Assembly: GCA_947685225.1 (NCBI GenBank) | Contig: CANTUV010000003.1 | Coordinates: 6,704,001-6,768,000 of the forward strand | Direction: 5' to 3' | DNA: 64,000 nucleotides | DNA from: Garcia nutans | Taxonomy: Eukaryota; Streptophyta; Magnoliopsida; Malpighiales; Euphorbiaceae | Shown: positions 43,965 through 55,690 of the stretch, one piece after another | How the letters are laid out: each line of letters begins with the position of its first letter | Numbering within the stretch: position 1 is the stretch's first letter | Notes under the pieces: model-generated | The model's input: the letters and a program-made list of their open reading frames with translations, nothing else | What the model was told of the DNA's origin: nothing | The model's database searches: none | Made by a program: the position numbers and the translations under genes

Positions 43965-45297
43965 ATGGATCCCGAACAAATTCAAAGAATGGTGGATGAA
44001 GCCCTCAATGCCAAAATGGAAGAAATAAAAGAGGCCCTAGCTGAGACCATGAAGAACCAATTGACTGCAATTTTAGAAAATCATGCCGAAGCATCTGCTA
44101 CCTCCAAGAAGCCAAAGGACAATGGGAAGGCTAAAATTGGTGAAGTAGCTTTTGATGATGATAAGGTAATCATTGATGATGATGATTGGGCTCAATAATA
44201 CCAAGATCCTCAAGACAAAAAGGAGTCGAAGGTTGTTGAGAAGGCAACTTTTGAAAAGACTAAAAATTCTGATGTTGAAAAGATGGTCGCGGATTTTGAA
44301 AAGAAATTTGAGAAGAAACTAAAAACCGAAGAAATGTCCGAGATTGACAAATTATTTGAGCTAGATGAAGAAGTTCCATACAAATTCAAGATGCCATATT
44401 TTATGAAGTTTGATGGAAACTGAAAATCCTCATCTCCATGTGAAGCAATGTATCACTGCGATGTAGTCTGCCCGAGCTACTAAGGCTCAAACTCTAAAGT
44501 ACTTCATGCTCTCATTGGACCTTGTTGTCCAAAATTGGTTCAATACCTTGGATGAAGAAACACAAAAGAGTTGGGATTTTCTATACAAGGCCTTCATCCA
44601 ACAATATGGATACAATGTTGAAATGGAAGTTTCCTTAATGGAAGTTGAGTCCATTAGGCAAAGGCCAAATGAGAATTTTGTGGACTATGTGAAGAGATGG
44701 AGAAACAAGGTCGTTTTGCTCAAGAAAAGGCCCGATGAATATGATCAAATAAGGATGATCGTGAGAGGCATCCTACCCAATCTCCATGAAAGGATGTCTC
44801 ACACCCTTTTAAAGGATTTCAAAGATCTTCTCCAAGCTGGTCTACAAATTGAAGAGTGGGAAAGGGAGAAGAATCATTTTTCAATAAAAAGGAATGAGAA
44901 AGGGAACTACCAGTCAGGCAATCAAAGCATGCAAAAAGAAGTTGATGTTAATATGGCTGGTCAAGAAAATAAAAGACAATTCTCAAAATTGGGGAAACCT
45001 CTATCCTGGGTTTTAGCAAGCTGCAAAAGAAAGGGTTGTTACAACCGTTAGCTCCTCGACCGTTACATAATCCACTGGCACCAAACTTCAATGCCGAGGC
45101 CTTCTATCAATTTCATCAAATGCGAGGGCATGAAACAGATAAATGTGCTCATCTAAGGCATGAGATCCAAGACCTAATCGATAGTGGCAAGCTATCCGAG
45201 CCGGATAAGCCCAATACCAAGAGCAACCCTTTGTCTAAATTTGGAAAAGTGCCACCACCAGCAACCTTCATGAAGGGAAAAGGATTGGAAGAAGATT
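43965..45297 (+). pseudogene. gag: Truncated, decayed gag of element 3
   Basis: Tat/Ogre gag as in elements 1 and 2. Breaks: TAA at 44,196 (TAC to TAA in WAQYYQD), frameshifts near 44,415-44,470, then a long open stretch 44,506-45,051 holding the Retrotrans_gag core (WFNTLDEETQKSWDFLYKAF, VESIRQRPNENFVDYVKRWR, IRMIVRGILPNLHERMSH). A further frameshift near 45,020 follows. The zinc-knuckle-like motif has lost its first Cys (YQFHQMRGHETDKC). The frame ends at 45,297, where the 3' LTR remnant begins, so the KGKEA tail is absent. Confidence 0.87.
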
Positions 45298-45399
45298 TTC
45301 TCAGGACTTAGGTCCATGTTCTCTAAGGCCCTGAGCCTAAACAGTGCCGAAGTTGCAAGAACCATTCCACCGGGAGTGGGGCAAAACTCCCCGCTCACA
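45298..45399 (+). mobile_element. Remnant of 3' LTR of element 3
   Basis: Last about 100 bases of the LTR: GGACTTAGGTCC, CTAAGGCCCTGAGCC, CCACCGGGAGTGGGG, CCCCGCTCACA. The join to gag falls at ATTTTCTC, near-identical to both parents (gag GATTTTGTC, LTR CATTTTCTCC). Confidence 0.88.
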
Positions 45400-45404
45400 A
45401 TTTT
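45400..45404. repeat. ATTTT target duplication of element 3, right copy
   Basis: Directly after CTCACA, identical to 40,791-40,795. Confidence 0.85.
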
Positions 45405-46670
45405 CTTAACATATTAGGTTTTGTTTGAAATTCCTATAAATAATAGCTTTAGACACAGAAACAAGGGAGGGCAAAAATTTACTTGAGAATTATCATCAGA
45501 CTCTTGATCTTTGAAGCAACCCAAAGCAACCAAACATAAAAAGAAGACTCCAATTCATAAGGTGATAAGGCTGTGTTGTCTTGAATCAAGCATCTCCAGA
45601 ATTTCAACGGTGCAATTGTGGTTGAGCAAACAAATGAGAGTATTTTCTTAATTAATTCCTCCTAACATGCTTTTAATAATTTTTAATATGCATGATCTTT
45701 GTTTAAAATTGAATCCAGTAGCCTATTAACATCACCTCTTCCAAATATATGATTATTTAGTCAGTATGCCATATATCTTTGTTTAAAGTTTTCTTTTTTG
45801 TATTATCACAATAGCTTCACTTAATTTTCCTCAAATATTTTTAAACAGTAGCTTGTTCATTCCAACTAAAAAGCTTTGATCATTATTCTTGTAAATTCCA
45901 ATACCCTAATTGTATTTTCCTAAACCATAATTCATAAAACCCTAGCTTGTATGTTTAGTCTTTAATTGCTATCTGAATCATGCTTTACATACTGTATTTT
46001 TAGTTTACATCTTCATATCTTGATCTTTACTTGGCTTATAATTAATGGTTTACTTTCATGATGAATGGTTGAATGTCTTTTATTAGTTTACTTTATTTTT
46101 TTTTATGTAAGAGGTATGTTTCCACCTTGTGGGCACCTCATTAATTAAGCTTCATGTAAATAAAATTATTTTTATATTTTGGGATTAATGTAAAGGATAC
46201 GTTTCCACCTTTTGGTGGGTGTCCTATTTAATTTTAGACATTGGACTATGTAAGGACATGTTTCCATCCTTGAATGGGTGTCCATTTATTTCTTTTGTTT
46301 GGACATTGCTATGATTTTAATAAAGTATTTATTTATTCTTATGATTGCATGTAGTATGAATAATGTCATTATATTTAAGAATTTTATAATATTAACACCT
46401 GAAAAGGAGGCCAGTTCCAATGAACAAGGCGATGTGGGGGTGCTGGGTCATTCTCACCTTCCCCATATTACCCAACTTTTCGAACCCAATAGGGGGTTGG
46501 GGATTCCTTAGGAATCGAGTCATCCACCCCTTTTTTTTCCTGGCCCGTCAGGGTGGTAACTGCATTTTTCTTTGGGTTTAGGCCCATGTTCTCTAAGGCC
46601 CTGAGCCTAACAGATCCGAAGTTGCAAGAACCATTCCACATGGGAGTGGGGGCAAAAATCTCTGCTCACA
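45405..46670 (+). mobile_element. 5' LTR of element 4 (F), second part
   Basis: Continues LTR F with TATAAATA at 45,435 and family blocks (GTAAGAGGTATGTTTCCACC, GGTGGGTGTCCTATTTA, GGAGGCCAGTTCCAATGAAC). It ends CTGCTCACA at 46,670. Confidence 0.87.
45435..45442 (+). promoter_or_regulatory. TATA box of LTR F
   Basis: TATAAATA in CCTATAAATAATAGC, 30 bases after the element 3 insertion site. Confidence 0.6.
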
Positions 46671-46671
46671 G

Positions 46672-46689
46672 TGGCGACTCCACTGGAGA
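46672..46689 (+). other. Primer-binding site of element 4
   Basis: TGGCGACTCCACTGGAGA, one change from elements 1-3. Confidence 0.83.
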
Positions 46690-47831
46690 TAAGAGAAGTT
46701 GATTTCGTTGGTCTTTATATTATTCTATTCTTTCATGTCATGATATTATCCATTGCATCATATTAGATTGCATCGTGTGCGTGAGTTAAGACGCTTGTGT
46801 AACCCATGTTGTGTTATGTAAGGGATACCATACTTTCACTCAAGGTATAGAATCAAGCATGGCATAACCACTTATAGCCTTGTACCTTTTGGTATATACT
46901 TGCTATGGGAACCTAAGCCTATCAACCCAAAGACTAGAGCTCATGTAATTAGCCTAGTTACTTTCCTTAGGTTTTACCCCTAATGCTTGTTGTTTGACTA
47001 TGGTTAATTTCTCTTGGTTTAAATCATGGCTTATTTGGTTTTTTTTTTCTAATATGACCTAATTATATTGTGAGCTCAAAAATTTTTTTTCTCTAAATCC
47101 AAAAGACCAAAACTATTTTCAAAATTTTCAAAATGGTCTTTGGACATAAAACTTTTCCAAAACAAGTCAAAAATTCTTTTTTCATGACCCAAATACAAAG
47201 CCCAAAATCCATTTTTTCTAAAATCATTTTACAAAGGGCTTAGAAACAAAATTATTTTCACAAAAGAGCTTATGAATATTTAGGTCAATTATGGAAATAC
47301 TAAAAATCAATTGTGAGCCTAGTTTATACTAAGAATTATTAATCATGGACTTGTTTTTGGCATGAATCATTAGTTACGTTTTCAAGTGAGAAGTTTATTT
47401 ATAATAAACCTCTTATTTTGTTTTAATCCAATATAGCATAAAAGGTTCTTTAGTTGATTGGATGGATTAAAGCCTAATTAATGAGAATTATCATAAACTG
47501 ATTTCCATTTTTTAAAATATAACTATTGGTTGAAACGTTCGAGGGAATTATCCAAAAATAAGATACCCCATGTTGGTATTTTGTTAACCATATACCTAGG
47601 AAAAGAGACTTGCCATTCATGTGTGGAAGTTGCAAGGTTGGAAGGGACGTCCTAATTATCTTTGTTTATTTGTTGTTTGTGCATACATGCATACATACAT
47701 TTGCATCTCATATCATTGATCCTCTCTGACTCACAGCCCTGGATTCCAACAATTCAAAAGCCTACAATAATCCGACCTACGCTAGTGACGAAGAATCCAA
47801 CAATAACTCAGTTAGCTTCTCACTAAAAATA
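46690..47831 (+). other. Leader between PBS and gag, element 4
   Basis: Homologous to the other leaders but more diverged. The gag-frame extension seen in elements 1 and 3 is interrupted here (TGA in CTCTCTGACTCACAG, 47,721-47,736). Confidence 0.72.
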
Positions 47832-49333
47832 ATGGATCCTGAGCAGATTCAAAAGATGTTGGATGATGCACTTGAAGTCAAGATGGAAGAATTAAAGGGG
47901 GCCCTAGCTGAGATCATGAAGAGTCAAATGGCTACAATGTTTGGGAATACTGTTGAAGCATCCACAAGCACCAAGAAAGACAAGGGAAAGGTTAAAGTTG
48001 GTGAAGTAGCTTTTGATGATGACAAGGTAGTCGTTGATGATGATGATAACTGGGCTCAATACTTTCAAGATCCTCATGACAAGAAGAAGGAGCCCAAGGT
48101 TATTGAAAGATCAGCCGTGGAAAAGACTAAAACTTCAGGTGTTGAGAAGTTGATCGCTGACCTGGAAAAGAAGTTTGAAAAGAAGATGAAAACTGAAGAA
48201 ATGTCTGAGGTTGACAAGTTATTTGAGCTAGATGAAGAGGTTCCGTACAAGTTCAAGATGTCATCCTTTGCAAAGTTTGATGGTACTAGAAATTATCACC
48301 TCCATGTGAAGCAATATATCACTACTATGCAGTCTGCCCGAGCTACTAAGGCTTAAACATTAAGATACTTCATTCTCTCATTGGATCCTATTATCCAAAA
48401 TTGGTTCAATACCTTAGATGATGGCACTCAAAAGAGCTGGGATTTACTATACAAGGCCTTCATCCAACAATATGGATACAATGCTAAATTGGAAGTCACT
48501 TTAATAGAGGTCGAGTCCATTAGACAAAGGCCGAATGAGAACTTCGTGGACTATGTGAAGAGGTGGAGGAATAAGGTTGCATTGCTCAAAAGGAGACCTG
48601 ATGAATCAGATCAAATTAGAATGATTGTGAGAGGGGTGTTGCCTAGCCTTCATGAAAGGATATCTCATACACTTATCTAGGATTTCAAGGACCTTTTGCA
48701 AGCTAGTTTGCAAATTGAAGAGTGGGAAAGGGAGAAGAACCATTTTCGGTAAGAATGAACGAGAAAGGAAACTACTAGTCTAGTAACCAAAGCATGCAAA
48801 AGGAAGTTGATGTTAATGCCACTGGCTAAGGTGGAAGAAGGAAGTTTTCAGAATTGGGAAGGCCACTATCTTAGGTTCTCAATAAGCTACAAAAGAAGGA
48901 ATTATTGCAGCCCTTGAATCCTCGTCCTTTGCCTAATCCTCTTCCACCTAACTTTGAGATTAAGGCATTTTTCCAATTTCATTAAATGCAAGGACACGAC
49001 ATGGATAAATGTTTGAGGTTGAGGCATGAAATCCAAAATTTGATTCATAATGGGAAATTGCTCGAGCCCAACAAGCCAAACACTAAAGACAATCCATTGC
49101 CAAGATTTAATAGAGTACCACCACCGACGACCTTCATGATTGGAGGAGGTTTGCATGAAAATTTTGTCATGTCTTCTTTCCAAGATGTAGATGGAGAAAC
49201 AACCAAAGAAGAAGTGGTGTTTAGCAAAATTGAACAAGCTATGGTTGGTAAAGAAGTAGCAATCAGTTTAGTGAATAAATTTTGGGACTCAAGCGATGGT
49301 GATGATGGTCTTGAACCCAAAAAGGAGGAATAG
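47832..49333 (+). pseudogene. gag: Decayed gag of element 4
   Basis: M-D-P start, charged N-terminus, acidic DDDDNWAQYFQD patch, EEVPYKFKM, then the Retrotrans_gag core. Breaks: TAA at 48,354 (CAA to TAA, in frame with the continuation), TAG at 48,678, indels near 48,745-48,985. The zinc-knuckle-like motif has lost its first Cys and has a stop after the His (F-F-Q-F-H-stop, then GHDMDKC). Unlike elements 1 and 2, the frame does not end after SSFQD. It goes on through an acidic stretch (SSDGDDGLEPKKEE) to a TAG at 49,331 and into a protease region in the same frame. This copy therefore keeps the gag-pro layout of a fuller Ogre-like element. Confidence 0.87.
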
Positions 49334-50457
49334 ACCTGGTCCGAGCCTGAAGAAGATGGGATGATGAACACTAGATCTGGTAAGCCTTATGCAAGGCCAC
49401 CACCCAAGGAAGTAGAAGCTAATACAGGAAAGGAAGTAGAAGTTAGGAATAAAGAAGAAGAAGAAGACAACATTGTTCTTAAGCAATTGAAGAGGACTCG
49501 AGCAAGTGTTAGTATTTGGGACCTATGGGCCACTTCCAAGAAGCACCATGAAACTATGGGCAAGGCTTTGGCTAGCATGCCAATTTCCACTTCCACAACA
49601 CCAGATGAGCTGGTTAACTTTTTGAAAGTTGAAGGAGTGATGAAATGCGAAGATATTTAAAAGAAGAGCGAAGTTGATATGGGAATAGTATCATTCTCGA
49701 ATGCAGATTTGCCAGAAGAGGGGAGAGATCATATCCGCCCTCTCTTTATCAAAGTAGAAGTCAAAGGGAAAAGGACTCCATGTGTGATAGTTGATGATGG
49801 GTTCTCCATAAATATTTGCCCACTTAAAATCTTGCCAAAGCTAGCTATGTCATCAACATATCTAAGCCCACTGAAGTGACCATTAGGGCTTATGATGATA
49901 CTAAAAGGCACGCTGAAGGGACTTTCAAAGCTATTGTGAAGGTGGGTCAAATTGAGTCTATGGTGGAATTTGTGGTTTTGGACATACCTGTTACTTTTGC
50001 ACTGCTATTAGGATGACCTTGGTTTCATCCTCTTGGTGGAGTTCCTTCAACACTCCATCAAAAGATCAAATTCCCAAACGGAGATGAGTCGGTGGTCATC
50101 GAGGTCGAGGATAATGAAGTGGTCAATGCTCTAATGATTGAGAGACCTCTCAATGGTTTCCAAGTAGCCACAATTTCTGATGATGGAATAGTGGACTCCA
50201 AGGTCCTAAAAAGGATGAAGAATATGAGCTACCTTCATAGTGCTAGTCTTGGAAAGGGTAAGGCCAGTGTGACAAAGCTTCCAAACTTCAAGACTCAAGC
50301 TTCCAAGAAAGGGCTGGGGTATGAAAAAGCTAGCAAAGATGTTCAGCTAAAGAAGAATGAAAAGATGAGCTTCCCACCACTTGAAGAAATTTTTGTCAAA
50401 GCTCCAGACATGGGACCACTCCAAAGGAAGCCCGAGCCAGTCATGTTCATGGGATAG
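49334..50457 (+). pseudogene. pro: Decayed retroviral-type aspartic protease region of element 4
   Basis: In frame after gag come a Pro/charged linker (SGKPYARPPPKE), IWDLWATSKKHHETMGKAL, a TAA at 49,658, then the protease-like segment. Visible motifs are IVDDGFSINICPLKIL, equivalent to the D[TSDN]GSS...P active-site flap start of Tat/Ogre proteases, and after a frameshift near 49,858 TIRAYDDTKR, FVVLDIP and LLG-stop-PWFHPLGGVPSTLHQ. The last corresponds to the LLGRPWIH...GAVPSSLHQ signature of the family, with CGA to TGA at 50,014. The frame ends at TAG 50,455. The protease would cut the gag-pol precursor; this one is dead. Confidence 0.8.
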
Positions 50458-50754
50458 TTGATCTCGGGTTTTGAGATTTTTGCTGATGTTATCGAACTGG
50501 TGGAACAAGTGAAGAAAGAGCTCATCATGCCAACTGACAAGAAGCCCAATCCAGAAGGAAAGAAGTAAGCTGTCCTAAAAGCCGAGAAGTCTCCCGAGGA
50601 GATTGCTTCTCTGGTTGAAGAAAAGTTTGAAGATGTTCTGCTTTATGATTTTGAGAACAATGATTTTAATTTTGATTTTAATTTGTCTGCTTTGTATAAG
50701 GATGATGATTTTTTCTTTTCCAAAATCAATGCAATAAAGTCTAATTTCTCTTAC
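50458..50754 (+). pseudogene. Post-protease linker of element 4, cut by element 5
   Basis: In-frame continuation after the TAG: acidic, Lys/Glu-rich, with a stop near 50,565 and EKSPEEIASLVEEKFEDVLLYDFEN. This may be the spacer before reverse transcriptase, but no RT motif is reached. Element 5 begins at 50,755, preceded by CTTAC. Confidence 0.65.
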
Positions 50755-52819
50755 TGTGAGCGGGAATTTTCATCCCCACTCCCATGTGGAATGGTTCTTG
50801 TGACTTCGACACTGTTAGGCTCAGGGCTTTAGAGAACACGAGCCTAAATCCAGAGAAAATGGAGTCGCCGCCAGGACGGGCCGAGAAAAAGAAAGGTGTG
50901 GATGACTCGATTCCTAAGGAATCCTCACCCCCTAATGGGTTTAGAAAGTTGGGTACATGTAGGGAAGGTGAGAATGACCTAGCAACCCACAACGCCCTGT
51001 TCATTAGAACTTATCTCCTTTTCAGGTCTTAATATTATAAAATTCTTGAATATAATGACATTATCCATAATACATGCAATAATAAGAATAAACAATTACT
51101 TTATTAAAATCACAATAATATTCAAACAAAACAAGCAAATAGGCATCCATCCATGGATGGAAACATGTCTTTACAATTGTCCAATGTCCAAAAAAAAAAA
51201 AGATATCCACCAATTGGTGGAAATGTATCCTTTACATTAATCCAAGACTTGAAATAAACTAAATTACATGATGCTCAATACATGAGGTACATAAAACATG
51301 GAGACATACCTCTTACAATGTTTTGAAACCAAAGCAAATCAATAAAAATAACCAACCAACCATTCATCATAAACAAATCATTCATCGAGGATATAAATCA
51401 AAGAATAAATAAATCACTAATCAAAATATATAATAAATATTTATTTAATAATGAAGCAAATAAAGATGCAAGTTTAGGTTTATGTATCAATTTAGGGTTT
51501 CTTAAATAATATTTAGGGTTTTGAAGTTTATATTTAAATGCTAGGGTTTTGAAATTTTAAGGAACTAATATTATTGTTATTTAAAAAAAAAGAATTATGC
51601 CACTGTGTGATTAAGTAAAGAAAAAGAATGGTTTTAACAAAATAGATTAGGGTTTGAATTAAACTAGAGTTTAGATTTCTAAAACTAACACTATTATACT
51701 TATTTTTGAAGGGATAATAGCTACAATGATATATTTTGAAAAATAGAATAGGGTTTTATGATTTTAATTGAATTATGGCTTGAATTTTTATGAAAATAGA
51801 ATTTAATGTTTTGGAATAAAAAACTTCCTACTGTGTTATATTAAAAAGAAAATAAATAAGGTTACTGTCATATATTAAAAAGAAAATAAATAAAGTTGTT
51901 GTACCTCCAAAACTTAGAAAGCATGTCCATTGGTTTTTTTATTGGATTATTACATAAGTTTTGAGAGTTGTAATTTATTAATTTTAATGGATCAATAACT
52001 AATGGATGAAGATGATTTTTGATGAACAAAGTTAGATAAACATACCTATGTTTGAAGGCTCCACCAAAATTGTTAAATAAAAATTTTGGAGTAGCTAATC
52101 AAGACAATTACCACTTGTTTGCTGCCTTGATTATTGTCTTTTGCTAAAAATCTTTTTGTTGAAAATTCTCCAAATTTTAGATTCTTCCTCTGCTAAGAAA
52201 GAAAAGACCCTCTGCCTCTTTTTTAAAAAAATTTCTCCTGTCCAAGAAATTCTCCCATGTCCCCTCTGTAATTATTTTAATGTGGTATTTATAAGAAAAA
52301 AATAAAAATCTAATACTAATTGGTTAAGGAAATAAAATTTTAAAACCGAGTAAGATAAGGTTTGGTCAAAAAATCGTGCGGGCTGGCAAGGCTGCTGGGT
52401 GCTGCTGCGCTGGGGCAAGCAGCAATACGTGCTGCTAGCCAATTTGCAGCAGGCCCAAGCTACAGCGAATTGGCTACCAGCAGCTAATTGCTACTTGCCG
52501 CGAGCAGCGCGGTAGCGCTGCCGCACGCATCTCGCAGATCCGTCTGATTTTTTATTTTTTACTTTTTATTTTATTTTTATTAAAAATAAACATTATTATA
52601 TTATTAAAAATAAATAATAAAATATATAAAATAAATATTACAAATAATAGTAAATAATAAAATAAAATAATAAATAATAAATAAAATAAATATTAGATTA
52701 TTAAAATAAATATTAAAATAAATATTAAATATTAAAATAAATAATAAATAGCATAAAAATTATTTCGGACCGTTTTAAAATCTTTATACTGGACTTGGTA
52801 AAAAAATTAAGGTTCTACA
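50755..52819 (-). mobile_element. 3' LTR of element 5
   Basis: 2,065 bases; minus strand TGTAGAACCTTAATTTTTTT to CCCGCTCACA. It has a different GC-rich U3 block from elements 1 and 2 (52,375-52,545, with GCTGCTG, GCAGCAG and CCAATTTGC/GCGAATTGG inverted repeats) and an AT-only stretch (52,545-52,760). R-U5 matches the family, with inverted AAACCCTAA motifs near 51,480-51,660. Confidence 0.87.
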
Positions 52820-52833
52820 ATTTGCCTCTTACT
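52820..52833 (-). other. Polypurine tract of element 5
   Basis: Minus strand AAGTAAGAGGCAAA immediately before TGTAGAACC, the counterpart of GCAGGGGGCAAAC in elements 1 and 2. Confidence 0.7.
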
Positions 52834-52884
52834 TGAACGATTTGAGACTTTCAGTAGAAGAGAGTGAAAAGCAATATAACTTTG

Positions 52885-53370
52885 AGTTGATTTTGGATGA
52901 GGATGGGTTCTCAACCCGAGGTTGAAGTTGGTTTGGGTTCTTAGACCCGAGACTGAATTGAGTTTGATTTGGGTACTTGGACCGGAGACTGAGTTGGGTA
53001 CTTGGACCCTAGACTAAATTGGATTTAGGTACTTGGACCCAAGATTGGGTTGGGTACTTGGACCCAAGATTGGATTTGGATAATCGATCTTAAACTGGAT
53101 GTGGATGCTCAATCCTAAATTTGATTTTGTTACTCGACCTGAAACTAGATTTGGTTTCTTAATCCTAAATTGGATTTGGATGCTCGATCCTAAATTGGAT
53201 TTGGATACTCGATCCGAAACTGGATTGGGTACTTGGACTTGAGACAGGAGTTGGGTGCTCGACCCAAAACTGGATTTTGGTGCTTGACCCGAAACTGGAG
53301 TTTGGTGCTCGACCCAAAACTGGCTCTGTATACTCGATCCTAAACTAGATGTGGATGCTCGATCCTAAAT
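52885..53370 (-). repeat. Mixed minisatellite of element 5
   Basis: Plus strand reads GGGTACTTGGACCC, GGATACTCGATCC, GGATGCTCGATCC and GGTGCTCGACCC. These are the complements of both the element 1-type (GGGTCCAAGTACCC) and element 2-type (GGATCGAGTATCC) cores in one short array, each with pairing arms. Confidence 0.88.
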
Positions 53371-55690
53371 TGGATTCTCATCCTTTTGAGAGTTTTAATG
53401 TTCCATTCTTTTTATTCTTTCTTTTACAAAAAATTCAACTATTTTTAGCTGACCCTTATATCTTCTCCTTGCCCCCTGCGTGACAAAATATTGAAAGTGA
53501 GTTTGAAAATATTTTGTACATGCACAAACTCAAAAATTGAAATGGAGAAACTTTGCTCCCTGTGTAGGCTCAAACTAATGATATTTCCCATGCAGGTTCA
53601 TATTGATGTTTGTGTTGTCTAGTTCTTCACACAATCATGCATTTCTTCTTTTGCAAAATGACTGGAGCTTCCTCCATCAATGGGCTTTCTATGCCCCCTA
53701 ATTTAATATGCTCTTTTGATTCTTTACTTCATAGGGTGTTTACTGTTCACTTTGACAAATAATAGGTAACACAAGATAACAAAATGCAATGTGATATGCT
53801 CATGTATGCATGACATGCATGAATAATACTTACAGTGGTTCCATCGACTCACAGACTGAGGTGATCAAATGAAGTGTTCTCATTGACTCCTTCCAGATGC
53901 CTGTTCAAGTCTTGTATTGGAATGACAGAAAGCTTTGCATTTATGGCTATTACCTTTAAGATGTTGAAAACATGAATGGTGAGGCCTAAGCAACAGAGAT
54001 ACATCCATTTCAAATTAGGAATCAGCATGCCAATTGGTAACTTTTTAACAACCATGCCAATAATTATTTCTTTGCCCAATGTGTCCTTTAAGGTTTGATG
54101 GTTCAACAAGCTTCACTTAGCTTGAAGGCTTTGTATGACAAAAATATTTTTTTTATTTTTATTTTTTATTTTAAATCAAATATTTACTTTGTCACATCAG
54201 TGTCATTGTACCTCGGGACTCGATTTTTCAAATCAACATATCTATAACATGACAACCCTAGTTACCATATTAAACTTGGGAATCACTTCTATTTGAGCAA
54301 GAACTATTGCACTTCAGATAGGCACATACACATTACTTAGCCAAAGGTCTCATTGAGTTTAAGTATTTTCTATCTCATATGCATGCTTATTCAAACTATC
54401 TCCACTAATAGACTCTACCTACCAAGAGAGATCAACAGGCATTTAATAGTCTTGAAACTGGGTCTATAAGGGACACGGGTTAAATGAAGGCCATATTTGA
54501 CTTTGGAGCTGATGTGACACTATGGGCAAACCCTCACACAAATTTCTTGTTTAGAGAGTTGGGAGCATGAAAAAATAGAGCTTTGAATATTCTTCTTTCT
54601 TCTTGACATGAATCTGGATCTTGATTTGGACAGTCTCTGCCTTTGCAAAAAGTTTGGTACCCATATTCCTTTTCTTTCCTTATTTTCCTTTTATCTCTTT
54701 ATTTATATTTTTTATCCCTTTTTCTCTTAGCTTCTTTATCATTTTGTCCTTCTTTACTGTGGGACTATCAAGTATAGGGCCTTCAAAAACTAGATGACCT
54801 TTCTCCTACCTCATTGATTTTGGTTGAGTTGGACCAATTTATGTCAAACTGTCTTTGCCTTCTATTGCTTTAGGTAAAGGAAAACTCGGTTGGTTTTCTA
54901 GACTACCATTTGTATTTTCTTTTCCTTTTGATTTCGCACAAACTCAGGACCCATTTTTTTATTTTTTATTTTTTTTGTTTTTTTTGTTTTTTTTTTGTTT
55001 TTCTCTCTTTCTCTTTTCTTTTCTTTTATTCTTTTTGTTTGTTTTGTTTTTTTTTTATGTTGGGTCTTAGCTCCAAAAGGATTATCTCACTTGCATTATT
55101 CTATACTTCTGTTTATGGATGGGTGGAGTAGAGTGAGTCTTATTTCAACAAGGATAAATCATCTTAATAAATTGGAGATATTAGGTCTAATATTAGGTGA
55201 ACTTCAACTACCCTTATGGTCTTGAGAACTTCAACTACCCTTATGGTCTTGAGAACTTCAACTATCCATTTTATCTTCTTGCCTCTTCACCTTAATGATC
55301 ATTAGATTTGTCAAAGCATAACCCTCTTCACCTTAATGATCATTAGATTTTTCAAAACATAACAATAGCTCAAGGTAGGTCATTGGGCTTATAAGCCAAT
55401 AAAGAGAAAGCTAAAATCTCATAAAGGCTCAAAGGGATAACTAGTGATTGATATTTAATTGGGTGGATACTAGTTGTTGGCTTACCAAACAATGCCTAGA
55501 TCATCTCTCCCTTAAATAAGTAGAGTTCAATTTAGCCTCGAATCCATCAAAGCATGTTCTAAGACTGACTAGACAAAGGTAATTATATAGAAGCCCTCTC
55601 TAAGTAAGCATACACAGCTTAATGCTATAGAATAATTTTCTTATCTTGTAAAGTCATTCAAATCATGATGCATAAACATATTAATTTATG
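53371..55690 (-). other. Conserved non-coding interior of element 5
   Basis: Inverted counterpart of 6,871-9,340 and 34,671-37,080, with the 30-bp repeat at 55,198-55,270 and a T/C tract at 54,955-55,065. An ORF on minus (53,849-54,109) and Phe-rich ORFs at 54,855-55,225 are not supported. The block ends at ATTAATTTATG (55,690). Confidence 0.75.
54955..55065 (-). repeat. Purine tract of element 5 (pyrimidines on plus)
   Basis: T-rich run with scattered C and G, the counterpart of 7,664 and 35,526. Confidence 0.75.

Larger units (their letters stand above)
40796..45399 (+). mobile_element. Element 3: internally deleted Ogre-like element
   Basis: Complete 5' LTR, PBS, leader and most of gag are present. 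A jump from within gag to the last about 100 bases of the 3' LTR follows. Perfect ATTTT duplications prove the outer ends. The deletion removed the gag end, all the interior and about 95% of the 3' LTR. Confidence 0.9.
50755..55690 (-). mobile_element. Element 5: minus-strand gag-only-type element, 3' half
   Basis: Reading on minus: non-coding interior (55,690 to 53,371), minisatellite, polypurine tract, 3' LTR (52,819 to 50,755). It is collinear with the 3' halves of elements 1 and 2. The gag and 5' LTR are missing because the copy ends at 55,690 against LTR E. It inserted into element 4 after its protease region. Confidence 0.85.

Noticed and set aside
53849..54109. 86-codon minus-strand ORF with partial similarity between elements 1, 2 and 5 (VFNILK, PIQDLN, NENT)
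   Set aside because: Readable similarity is limited and frames break in the other copies. It could be an old coding remnant, but no family was recognised.
54855..55225. Phe-rich membrane-like ORFs
   Set aside because: Produced by the T-run that is the complement of the purine tract of element 5.
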